From a virus, in IMG/VR virus record IMGVR_UViG_3300015195_000005, positions 1-64,000 of that record: a stretch of 64,000 bases of DNA. One strand, written 5' to 3'. The notes under the pieces were generated by a model. It did no database searches. It was not told where the DNA came from and was given only the letters and a program-made list of their open reading frames with translations. Position numbers and translations under genes: made by a program. Every line of letters starts with the position of its first letter. The stretch's first letter is position 1. This document shows positions 51,276 through 57,644 of the stretch, in pieces.

Positions 51276-51667
51276 CCGTTAAACCCGCCAAGCTGTCAGA
51301 TGCAAAACTGGCCGACTTGGGCCGAGAGCGTGAGCAGATCAAGAAGGACATGGGAGACATGGCTCTCAAGATGTCCACTATTGACGACAAGATCATCGCT
51401 GAGTTGGAAACCCGTGGCACAGATGTTATTGAAAACAGCGGCATCCGAGTTACCAGGGTCCAGCAGATGATAACCACTTACGATTGGCTTGGGCTCCGCA
51501 AGAAGTTGAAGCCTGCCATCCGCAAGTTGTGTGTCAAAGAGGTACTTGACACCAAGGGGCTTAGCGCATGTGTCCAGCAGGGACTCGTCCCTGTCGAGCT
51601 AGTAGCCCGTTACTCTGAGCAGAAGCCCAAGAAGGCTTATGTCTCAGTTACTGAGATCCCTAGTTGA
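51272..51667 (+). CDS. Coiled-coil protein, 131 residues
   Basis: N-terminal coiled coil (LADLGREREQIKKDMGDMA), central strand (GIRVTRVQQM) and basic middle (LRKKLKPAIRKLC). Layout recalls Gam-like or host-interaction proteins, not enough for a name. Confidence 0.5.
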   Translation: MTVKPAKLSDAKLADLGREREQIKKDMGDMALKMSTIDDKIIAELETRGTDVIENSGIRVTRVQQMITTYDWLGLRKKLKPAIRKLCVKEVLDTKGLSACVQQGLVPVELVARYSEQKPKKAYVSVTEIPS

Positions 51668-51692
51668 TCCTAAAGTTATGAAAGGCTATGAC
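51664..51692 (+). promoter_or_regulatory. Promoter TTGATC-N17-TATGAC with TTATGAAAG spacer
   Basis: Spacer contains AGTTATGAAAGGC. TATAA then ATG 51698 (5 nt). Confidence 0.65.
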
Positions 51693-51697
51693 TATAA

Positions 51698-51961
51698 ATG
51701 ACCTTGCGAAAAATTGGGGCCAAAAACGTGGACGAGAAGCTGGTGTCTATGGGTGAAATAGCTAAGTACTGCAACGTATCATCTTGGACAGTCAACCAGT
51801 GGCGAGTTACCGGCAAGATCCCTGCCCCTGTGGTTGACGAGTACGGTAACAGGCTTTGGACGGTATCTCAGGCCCGACAGATCATGCAATGGTGGGCAAC
51901 AAGAGCTACCCCGAGACATCTACTCCTACTAGGAAAGAAGAGAAAACCCGATGGACTTTAA
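51698..51961 (+). CDS. MerR/AlpA-type helix-turn-helix protein
   Basis: 87 residues. VSMGEIAKYCNVSSWTVNQW, then GKIPAPVVDEYGNRLWTVSQ is the winged HTH of the excisionase/AlpA class. Likely a DNA-binding regulator; no integrase was seen. Confidence 0.7.
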   Translation: MTLRKIGAKNVDEKLVSMGEIAKYCNVSSWTVNQWRVTGKIPAPVVDEYGNRLWTVSQARQIMQWWATRATPRHLLLLGKKRKPDGL

Positions 51962-52121
51962 CGAGATACTGGCAAGTATAGACCCCACAGGTACGTGGGG
52001 AACAGACGGATTTGGCATAGATAGCTGCCTGGAGCATTGCGGGGAGCTAATTGAGCAGGACTGCCCCAAATGTTGTATCTGCGGGGCACCTAACCCACTC
52101 ATGGCCGCAGGGCTCATCTGA
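51951..52121 (+). CDS. 56-residue Cys-rich protein
   Basis: Starts MDFNEILASIDPTGTWGTDG; then CLEHC and CPKCCICGAPNP supply several Cys for a zinc site. Starts inside the previous gene and shares TGATG with the next. Confidence 0.55.
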   Translation: MDFNEILASIDPTGTWGTDGFGIDSCLEHCGELIEQDCPKCCICGAPNPLMAAGLI

Positions 52122-52360
52122 TGGACAATGACTCTGATTGGGCCACAGTAGAAATAGGGGATACCGTAACCCTAAAGCCCGCTGATTGGGCATCTAGGGA
52201 ACAAGCACCTGTCATTAGCGGGGAAGTGCGAGGGGTAACCCGTCTGCTGGACAGCAACGATAACTTGCAGTATCAACTACTTATCAAGCAACCCAACGGT
52301 ATACAAACTTACGGTACTCCCCTGTGGTCACTAACTGGAGCGGACAGAGACAGTGCTTAG
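52121..52360 (+). CDS. Small barrel-like protein, 79 residues
   Basis: VEIGDTVTLKPADWASRE, VISGEVRGVTRLLDSNDN suggest an SH3-like barrel. Unknown. Confidence 0.5.
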   Translation: MDNDSDWATVEIGDTVTLKPADWASREQAPVISGEVRGVTRLLDSNDNLQYQLLIKQPNGIQTYGTPLWSLTGADRDSA

Positions 52361-52568
52361 CAAGAAACCGAAACTCCACTGGGTATCGTGGACATGGAAC
52401 ATCTATGTATTCAACAAGTGGATAGAAGCCAACCCTGCCAAAGAAGTTGCGGTACTGCCGTTATCACCCTTCACCGTCCCTCTTATTGGCCCAATCCTTA
52501 AACGGCTCAACTTGGGCAGCAACTATTCCATCCTGATCGTCCGAAGCAGAAAGCGTACCGATGCCTAG
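52353..52568 (+). CDS. Small basic protein, 71 residues (GTG start)
   Basis: Starts MLSKKPKLHWVSWTWNIYVF, has a hydrophobic segment (LPLSPFTVPLIGPIL) and a basic end. Overlaps both neighbours. Confidence 0.5.
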   Translation: MLSKKPKLHWVSWTWNIYVFNKWIEANPAKEVAVLPLSPFTVPLIGPILKRLNLGSNYSILIVRSRKRTDA

Positions 52569-52851
52569 CTCAACCGAGAGACTGATAGCGGCCCTACATG
52601 CCGCTGCACAGGCCGATCCAGAGGATGCGATAATTAAGGTCAGTGAGTATGTGACCCTCAAAATTGGGATACCCAACACTTACTCGTCTGCTGAGATCAA
52701 CTTTGGTCACAGTAGATCATGCCGTAACGATCCTGAGCAGATAGCCCTTACCAGTACCCTTGTGCATGACTTTAACGCCGATGTTGCCCAACGTCAGGCC
52801 GAGGAATACATAACTATACTACAGTCACTCATTGAGAGCGTTACGCCGTGA
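52561..52851 (+). CDS. Unknown protein, 96 residues
   Basis: Helical N-terminus (RLIAALHAAAQADPEDA) and a beta centre. Overlaps both neighbours. Confidence 0.5.
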   Translation: MPSSTERLIAALHAAAQADPEDAIIKVSEYVTLKIGIPNTYSSAEINFGHSRSCRNDPEQIALTSTLVHDFNADVAQRQAEEYITILQSLIESVTP

Positions 52852-53150
52852 GTGATCCACGCTCAACAAAACTACAACACTTACAGGCCGTTGAGAGCAA
52901 GATAGTAGTTCTGGCCGAGAAGGTTGGGCAAGTATCCTGTGATCTTGAGGAACTGGCCCTGTATGTAGGCCAGATGATAGTCAGAGAGCGCGCTCAAACA
53001 CCACCAGAAACCGAAAGTTTATATGTACAAGCAGGATGGTGGAGCCCATATGTCAGAGATGGCAGAGTTCACGATCATTCAAGCATCGTTAGCCGCACAA
53101 CTTATCATCGTGATTGTAAGCCTGTGTATACGAAACAAGATAAGCCATGA
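52848..53150 (+). CDS. Unknown protein, 100 residues (GTG start)
   Basis: N-terminal coiled coil (HLQAVESKIVVLAEKVGQV). GTGA overlap with the previous stop. Unknown. Confidence 0.5.
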   Translation: MSDPRSTKLQHLQAVESKIVVLAEKVGQVSCDLEELALYVGQMIVRERAQTPPETESLYVQAGWWSPYVRDGRVHDHSSIVSRTTYHRDCKPVYTKQDKP

Positions 53151-53284
53151 CCCGTACCGAGGCTATTGCTAAGGCCATCTATCATCTTGAGCGAGCAGAG
53201 ACACTAGGTAAGGATTGGCGTCTATCAGAAATAAAGATAGCCAAGACATACCTAGACTTGGCAACCCTGCTGCCGCCAGACTGA
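53147..53284 (+). CDS. 45-residue helical protein
   Basis: Reads MTRTEAIAKAIYHLERAETL and ends TLLPPD. ATGA overlap before it and TGATG after it. Confidence 0.5.
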   Translation: MTRTEAIAKAIYHLERAETLGKDWRLSEIKIAKTYLDLATLLPPD

Positions 53285-54132
53285 TGACCTTCCCTGTAGG
53301 TACCCCGATCGCGTTCTACCCTCGCAAGGGGTCTACCAGGCAGGGTGTAGTATGTTATGATTTCTCTCCACAACGCAATAAGACTCTGATACGCTTAGTT
53401 TCAGATCCACTAGATGTTTATGTCCGTACTGACCAACTCAAGAAAGTAGAAGCCACCGTGCCCACCGCTACCATCGAGGCGCCCGTTTCGGAAAATGGGG
53501 CCAAGCCCAAACGGACCAGGCGTACCGCTAAGCCTGATGTCATTGACCTGACCGACTCCGCTCCTGTCAAACGTGGACCGGGAAGGCCCAGGAAGGATGG
53601 CAGCGCCCCTCAGAAGGCCACTACAGCCCGTAAGCGGGTAGCCAAAGCTCCTGTTGCGGAAGCACCTGTTGTGGTCAAGCGAGGGCCAGGGCGTCCCAGA
53701 AAGGATGGTAGTCCCCCGGTACCTAGTGCTCCTAAGCGTGGAGACAAGGCTAAGGCCGCTCGTAAGGTCATAGAGGCCAAGGACAGGGCTATCGTCAAAG
53801 CTCGTGCAAAGGCTGCTGTCCCCAAGATCACAGTCAACGGAGATACCAGGGCTACTGACAACCCATTCAGGATTGGGTGTAACAGCTATATCTACACAGA
53901 GATGCTGAAGCAGGGTGGTAAGCGGTCGGCACTTATCCGTAGGATCAAGTCTAAGGTGCAACTACATCCCTGGACTAAATCAGAAGCCGACATAGATGTA
54001 GACTACGAGATAGACCAACGGCTCATCCTTGTTGCCAACAAGCTGTCTAACTTGGGATGGAAGGTTGAGAAGGGTGGCCGTGGCAGGGAAAGTACCATCA
54101 AGGTGTACCCGCCAAGTAGGAGAAAAGCATGA
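53284..54132 (+). CDS. AT-hook DNA-binding protein
   Basis: 282 residues from ATG 53284 (MTFPVGTPIAFYPRKGSTRQ). An N-terminal barrel-like domain (to about 65) is followed by a Lys/Ala/Pro-rich linker with two perfect AT-hooks KRGPGRPRKDG (about residues 100 and 145), then a globular C-terminus (IRRIKSKVQLHPW, LSNLGWKVEKGGRG). AT-hooks bind the minor groove of AT-rich DNA, such as the AT-rich repeats at 31 kb, so a silencer or nucleoid-like role is possible. Confidence 0.8.
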   Translation: MTFPVGTPIAFYPRKGSTRQGVVCYDFSPQRNKTLIRLVSDPLDVYVRTDQLKKVEATVPTATIEAPVSENGAKPKRTRRTAKPDVIDLTDSAPVKRGPGRPRKDGSAPQKATTARKRVAKAPVAEAPVVVKRGPGRPRKDGSPPVPSAPKRGDKAKAARKVIEAKDRAIVKARAKAAVPKITVNGDTRATDNPFRIGCNSYIYTEMLKQGGKRSALIRRIKSKVQLHPWTKSEADIDVDYEIDQRLILVANKLSNLGWKVEKGGRGRESTIKVYPPSRRKA

Positions 54133-54420
54133 CTTACGAGACTAGGTAACACGACTACTTATATATTGATAATGTGCAGGTTTAAGATGTGCAGTAGCAG
54201 TTAGTAACACCCGATACTGACCTGGGATGTGCCAGCTAGCCTTTTATGCTAGCGGCATCATCCAGAACCAACCCGCTGTCTAGTTGTCGGGGGGTTGGGG
54301 CTCATCGGTGGGTTCCGCAAATGGCCAGATAACGGAATCCGAGTACCTGCGTAACTCAAACCCACCAAGATAGAGCGGAGAGGGTCAGCCCCAGTAGATA
54401 GGAGGGTTGGCCCTCTCTTT
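54133..54420 (+). ncRNA. Candidate structured RNA 1
   Basis: No credible ORF. Consecutive stems: 54225-54263 (GGATG/CATCC, TGCC/GGCA, GCTAGC/GCTAGC, 15 bp in all), 54268-54298 (CCAACC/GGTTGG), 54307-54366 (GGTGGGTT/AACCCACC enclosing TTCCG/CGGAA), and a terminator at 54378-54420. Upstream TATATT and GATAAT lie at 54163-54173 with the 15-mer ACTTATATATTGATA shared with 31239-31253. Not a recognised RNA family. Confidence 0.5.
54378..54420 (+). terminator. Terminator of structured RNA 1
   Basis: GAGAGGG 54378-54384 pairs with CCCTCTC 54411-54417 and the stem extends inward with wobble pairs; TTT follows. Confidence 0.65.
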
Positions 54421-54505
54421 ACATCTATCTGAGGATAGATACGGCTTGCTTTCCGAAACCATGCTATGTATTCTGTTACCTATGGTAGCGATGGGGAGCA
54501 CAGAA

Positions 54506-54652
54506 ATGGACAAAACGACAATCCTAACCCAAGCAGTAGCTCAACTGCGAGCCGAGCTTGCTAAGACCATCTCTGAGCGGGATGCTGCCTTGCAAGAGGC
54601 TTATCTGGTCATGGCTGATAACGAGCGACTCAGGACTCATACGGCTGCTTGA
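54506..54652 (+). CDS. 48-residue coiled-coil protein
   Basis: ATG 54506 has SD GGGGAG 7 nt upstream; the longer frame from 54407 runs into the terminator. Coiled-coil (QLRAELAKTISERDAALQEA). A TTTCCGAAA palindrome (54450-54458) lies just upstream. Confidence 0.5.
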   Translation: MDKTTILTQAVAQLRAELAKTISERDAALQEAYLVMADNERLRTHTAA

Positions 54653-54685
54653 AGTATCCTTGGGTGAAACCTACCTAAAGGATGT

Positions 54686-55078
54686 GTGATGTCTGACCTG
54701 CGTGTGAACATGAGTGAAGCCGATGTTGAGGGACCAGACCTTATCGACCAGCTAAACAAGGCCAACACCCACGTCAAGGCTCTACTGGCTAGCGGAGGGG
54801 CAACACAGTCCAGCAACATTCCCGCTCTGGGGGCACTTACTTCTGCGGCGCCAGCGGCTCTCACATCAGTTCAGAACGCCACCACAGCCGCTGTGGACCT
54901 GGCTACCTCCGAGGCCCTTGCAAACGCTCTCAAGGCCAACTACAACGCTCTCCAGACAGATGTAGTGGCTATCCGTACTGCTCAGGGGCTCATCCAAGCC
55001 GATGTGGCTGTCATCCGTACCAAGATCAACGCCATCCTGACTGCTCTAACAGGTACAGGCAAGCCCATCTCCAGCTAG
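54686..55078 (+). CDS. Helical Ala-rich protein, 130 residues
   Basis: MSDLRVNMSEADVEGPDLID with a helical C-terminal half (VVAIRTAQGLIQADVAVIR). Similar in style to the coiled-coil protein at 28650-28979. Unknown. Confidence 0.55.
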   Translation: MMSDLRVNMSEADVEGPDLIDQLNKANTHVKALLASGGATQSSNIPALGALTSAAPAALTSVQNATTAAVDLATSEALANALKANYNALQTDVVAIRTAQGLIQADVAVIRTKINAILTALTGTGKPISS

Positions 55079-55084
55079 TCGCAC

Positions 55085-55113
55085 TTGCCAAGTTATGAAA
55101 ACCCTGGTACATT
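55085..55113 (+). promoter_or_regulatory. Promoter TTGCCA-N17-TACATT with TTATGAAAA spacer
   Basis: The spacer carries AGTTATGAAAA. No ORF follows; the transcript would begin near 55120 and encode a structured RNA. Confidence 0.65.
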
Positions 55114-55119
55114 GACTTT

Positions 55120-55363
55120 CAGCAGACCCGGCACCGGAACGGTTGCCTCCGATCAAGCCATATCCTTGTGATCCCTGGTACTTCGGACAACCGTTCCTAG
55201 AGTCTTAACTTCTAGCCAAGACCGGCAAGGGCGAAGAGGGGCATCCCGAGGAGTTGTCGATTCGGACAAATGCCATAGAACAGGCAACTGGGCTCTACCG
55301 TCCGATCGCACGGTAGGTAGAAGGCAAGAGGGGCCGCTTCCACCGAGCGGTCCCTCTTCTGCG
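55120..55363 (+). ncRNA. Candidate structured RNA 2 (about 240 nt)
   Basis: Own promoter and own terminator, no credible ORF. Stems: 10-bp GGAACGGTTG 55136-55145 / CAACCGTTCC 55188-55197; CTAGA/TCTAG 55197-55215; GGCAT/ATGCC 55240-55274 enclosing TTGTC/GACAA; CTACCGT/ACGGTAG 55295-55316; terminator 55327-55358. Does not match tRNA, tmRNA or RNase P hallmarks that I could look for by eye. Confidence 0.65.
55327..55358 (+). terminator. Terminator of structured RNA 2
   Basis: AGAGGGGCCGCT 55327-55338 pairs with AGCGGTCCCTCT 55346-55357 with a short pyrimidine tail. Confidence 0.65.
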
Positions 55364-55429
55364 TCCGGGGTTATGTCGCTCCGAAGGTAACCAAATGGCC
55401 GGTTTCCGAAAGAAGTACTGGTCAAACAA

Positions 55430-55468
55430 CAAGTGCCCCCGATCCTTGCGGACACATGGGGGCACTTG
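55430..55468 (+). terminator. Perfect 11-bp hairpin
   Basis: CAAGTGCCCCC 55430-55440 pairs with GGGGGCACTTG 55458-55468. A palindrome TTTCCGAAA (55403-55411) precedes it. A short transcribed unit may end here. Confidence 0.5.
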
Positions 55469-55616
55469 GTAAATTCACTCCCACCACCACAGCCCACCAC
55501 AGAGCGAGGAAGACAGGAGGTAGCCTTATAGTACCACGGTGACGTAGAGCGCAAGCAAGAAATTGCTTTTTCACGCTCCGCACCCGTCCCGCCACTGGCG
55601 ATGACCTTGGTACAGC

Positions 55617-55655
55617 CTTGCCTCCGCTGAGACTTTCCAAAGTCTCCGAGGCAAG
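55617..55655. other. Double-step hairpin
   Basis: CTTGCCTC 55617-55624 pairs with GAGGCAAG 55648-55655, and inside it GAGACTTT pairs with AAAGTCTC. Stable in RNA of either strand. Part of the structured non-coding stretch 55.4-55.73 kb, which contains no supported gene. Confidence 0.5.
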
Positions 55656-55672
55656 AGAAAACCCCCAAACAT

Positions 55673-55727
55673 ACCAAAGCCCCCGATCTCCAAGGATGGA
55701 GTGAGGGCCTTGGTACTTTGATTTTTC
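55673..55727 (+). terminator. Terminator before the winged-helix gene
   Basis: ACCAAAGCCC 55673-55682 pairs with GGGCCTTGGT 55705-55714 with one mismatch, enclosing CTCCA/TGGAG. TTTGATTTTT follows, a good terminator tail. Confidence 0.65.
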
Positions 55728-55750
55728 CACAACCAATAGGAGATTACCTG

Positions 55751-56092
55751 ATGACAACCCACAAGTCAAGCAGCATCGTTCGGCGTAGCCGACCGGCGTT
55801 TACCACCATCCCAGTAAAACTATTTGAAGCCCTGGAGTGGGGAGACGTAAGTATTGCCGCTCCAACTCTTTATGCACTGTTGGGCACTTATGCCGACAAC
55901 ACAACTCACAATGCTTATCCAGGGCAAAAACGTCTAGCTGAACAGATGGGGCTAACTGATCGTCACATCCGACGCCTGCTCGCTGAACTGAAGAAGACAG
56001 GATGGCTCGAAGTTCGCCGCAGAAGAAACAAGACCAACATCTACACCTTGCGGGATAAGCCACGGAGACAGTCCGCCAATCCCCGTAACTAG
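55751..56092 (+). CDS. Winged-helix protein, replication-initiator-like
   Basis: 113 residues from ATG 55751 with SD AGGAG. Winged HTH (YPGQKRLAEQMGLTDRHIRR, then LLAELKKTGWLEVRRR) of the HTH_36 / RepA N-terminal type. It lies next to an iteron-like array (56157-56258), so it may bind it for replication or self-control. Confidence 0.7.
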   Translation: MTTHKSSSIVRRSRPAFTTIPVKLFEALEWGDVSIAAPTLYALLGTYADNTTHNAYPGQKRLAEQMGLTDRHIRRLLAELKKTGWLEVRRRRNKTNIYTLRDKPRRQSANPRN

Positions 56093-56156
56093 CTAACATT
56101 CTGCGATAGTCCAGCATGAGTTTATCTCTACTGATATACCCGTGTTCACTTCTGGA

Positions 56157-56222
56157 CCGGACATGGGTGTCCGGTCGGGATAGGACATGGGTGTCCGGTC
56201 CTGGACCGGACATGGGTGTCCG
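56157..56222. repeat. Three palindromic iterons GGACATGGGTGTCC
   Basis: Copies at 56159, 56183 and 56208 (spacing 24-25 bp), each an inverted repeat GGACA-TGGG-TGTCC; copies 1 and 3 extend to CCGG ends. Such spacing, about 2.3 helical turns, is typical of initiator or repressor arrays. A frame running through the array (56116-56352) encodes only the repeat and is not taken as a gene. Confidence 0.75.
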
Positions 56223-56258
56223 CCTAACTAGACTCAGAGTAAACCTAACTAGACTCAG
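56223..56258. repeat. Direct repeat CCTAACTAGACTCAG x2
   Basis: Perfect 15-bp copies at 56223-56237 and 56244-56258 (21-bp period, two helical turns), directly after the iterons. They may be binding sites of a second protein. 56259-56462 is otherwise AT-rich with no supported gene and holds the palindrome CAAGATCTTG. Confidence 0.65.
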
Positions 56259-56462
56259 GCAAGCAACTAGAGAAACTAAAGTCAAAACCCTAGGGGGAGA
56301 CGTACTTGCAAAACTATACTATACATACTTGTTACCATGTGGGAATCCCTAGATACAAGATCTTGGGGTTTTGGGGTTGTTTCCCTCCTAGAAGGTGTTA
56401 ATGACATCTATACCGAAATATATGTTTATGATTCTACATGAAGGCGGATGCTTGTGACATCG

Positions 56463-56468
56463 TATAAT
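56463..56468 (+). promoter_or_regulatory. Leaderless -10 box TATAAT for whiB
   Basis: Consensus TATAAT, then GCAGGG and ATG 56475. Confidence 0.55.
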
Positions 56469-56474
56469 GCAGGG

Positions 56475-56765
56475 ATGGCAAGAACAGACGTGTTGACCTT
56501 GATGGACATAACCTTCTCCCACTGGGATGACAACCCTTGGTTGAACAAGGCCGCTTGTAGAGATAAGCCCACCGACTTGTGGTTCCCCGAGAAAGGGGAC
56601 ATGGCCCGTGAGGCTTACGCTATCTGTAGGAGATGCCCTGTCAAGGACGAGTGCCTTGACCATGCCATGCGAATCCCCAAGTTGCGGGGGATCTGGGGCG
56701 GTACGACAGAGAAGGAAAGATCCCGCATGCGGGGGGCCAAAAGAAGATATGCCGAATCCCTCTGA
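56475..56765 (+). CDS. whiB: WhiB-family regulator
   Basis: 96 residues from ATG 56475. C28, C51, C54 and C60 (ACRDKPTDLWFP; CRRCPVKDEC) bind the [4Fe-4S] cluster, and RGIWGGTT is the family G(V/I)WGG turn, followed by a basic DNA-binding tail (KERSRMRGAKRRY). WhiB proteins are confined to actinobacteria and their phages and bind the main sigma factor. It may redirect host transcription or block superinfection. Confidence 0.92.
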   Translation: MARTDVLTLMDITFSHWDDNPWLNKAACRDKPTDLWFPEKGDMAREAYAICRRCPVKDECLDHAMRIPKLRGIWGGTTEKERSRMRGAKRRYAESL

Positions 56766-56856
56766 CCATGCCTGTGACTACCCAGACCTTGAGTACCTGT
56801 CCAGACCCCGTACAGGCGTCTACAGGATCGTCTGTGGGGTCTGTGGGAGATACTGA
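56749..56856 (+). CDS. 35-residue zinc-finger peptide
   Basis: Starts MPNPSDHACDYPDLEYLSRP, ends CGVCGRY. Overlaps the whiB stop by 17 nt. Confidence 0.45.
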   Translation: MPNPSDHACDYPDLEYLSRPRTGVYRIVCGVCGRY

Positions 56857-56895
56857 AGCCTATCGCTATACCCCTCCAGGGATGCTCCTGACAAG

Positions 56896-57171
56896 ATGGT
56901 GGGATTCTGGCGGTGCTCTGCCCCTATGCCCATGCCAGGCTTTGAGGGCCGTGCAAGGTTCTATCGGCTGGTAGACGATAACCAGCATGAGGAGAACGAG
57001 GCTGACATAGCCTTACGGGAACATAACCGTACTATGAGATTGGCCCGAGAAGCACAGCAACAAGAGAAAGACAACTGGATCGAGTTCCAAGAGTTTCGGA
57101 AAGCGGGTGGGTACAAGCGATGGGTTCCTACAAGCCCTGTCCCATCGAGGGATGCAAGTGGTGGGGCGTGA
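56896..57171 (+). CDS. Helical charged protein, about 91 residues
   Basis: The start could be 56896 or MPMPGFEGRARFYRLV at 56926. Highly charged coiled coil (ALREHNRTMRLAREAQQQEK). Unknown. Confidence 0.5.
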   Translation: MVGFWRCSAPMPMPGFEGRARFYRLVDDNQHEENEADIALREHNRTMRLAREAQQQEKDNWIEFQEFRKAGGYKRWVPTSPVPSRDASGGA

Positions 57172-57281
57172 ACCCTCGTATGCACTTCCAAGCATGTAGA
57201 GGGGACGGCAAACATACCGCAGAGTTACGGGACAAGTTGTATCCGCCTAAGTTCACATCCCATAGAAAGGTAGCAGGATGA
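57120..57281 (+). CDS. 53-residue C2H2-like zinc protein
   Basis: MGSYKPCPIEGCKWWGVNPR, then MHFQAC. C-x4-C ... H-x3-C zinc site. Overlaps the next gene by ATGA. Confidence 0.5.
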   Translation: MGSYKPCPIEGCKWWGVNPRMHFQACRGDGKHTAELRDKLYPPKFTSHRKVAG

Positions 57282-57604
57282 CTGCCAAGATAAAGGGTGT
57301 AGGCCCAAATGTGCCCACACATACGAACAAGTTAGGGGCCGGGCAATCTGATATCCCTTACCGTTTCGATCTAGTGGATGCCAAAGCCATGTTTGCCATG
57401 ACAGAGGTACTAGCCCAAGGAGCAGCTAAATATGGCCAAAATAACTGGAGGGGCATACCGATAGAAGATCATCTGAACCATCTCGTCATGCACGCCTATG
57501 CTTATCTAGCGGGAGATAGGACAGACAACCATCTTAGTCATATTTGTTGCAGGGCTATATTTGCACAGGGTGTCGAAGCTCAAGGTGGCCCTACCTCTAG
57601 GTGA
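57278..57604 (+). CDS. dATP/dGTP diphosphohydrolase N-terminal-type protein (DUF5664-like)
   Basis: 108 residues. RFDLVDAKAMFAMTEVLAQG, AAKYGQNNWRGIPIEDHLNH and a second His/Asp helix (HLSHICCRAIFA) match the all-helical DUF5664 family found in actinophages. The family is linked to nucleotide pool control. Metal-binding residues are in EDHLNHLVMH. Confidence 0.65.
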   Translation: MTAKIKGVGPNVPTHTNKLGAGQSDIPYRFDLVDAKAMFAMTEVLAQGAAKYGQNNWRGIPIEDHLNHLVMHAYAYLAGDRTDNHLSHICCRAIFAQGVEAQGGPTSR

Positions 57605-57644
57605 CCACGTATCATAGAAGTACATCGCCCACCACAAGGACGCC

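Noticed and set aside
54133-55370. tRNA or tmRNA in the structured region
   Set aside because: No T-loop GTTCGA-type sequence, cloverleaf or CCA end could be found.
55153-55769. Minus-strand frames across the structured RNA region
   Set aside because: They run through terminators and hairpins and have low-quality, Cys/Trp-rich shadow sequence.
56157-56258. CRISPR array
   Set aside because: Only three units, each internally palindromic and with near-identical short spacers; no cas genes.
56116-56352. 78-codon frame across the iterons
   Set aside because: Its sequence is just the translated repeat (DRTWVSG units); no RBS. Treated as non-coding repeat.
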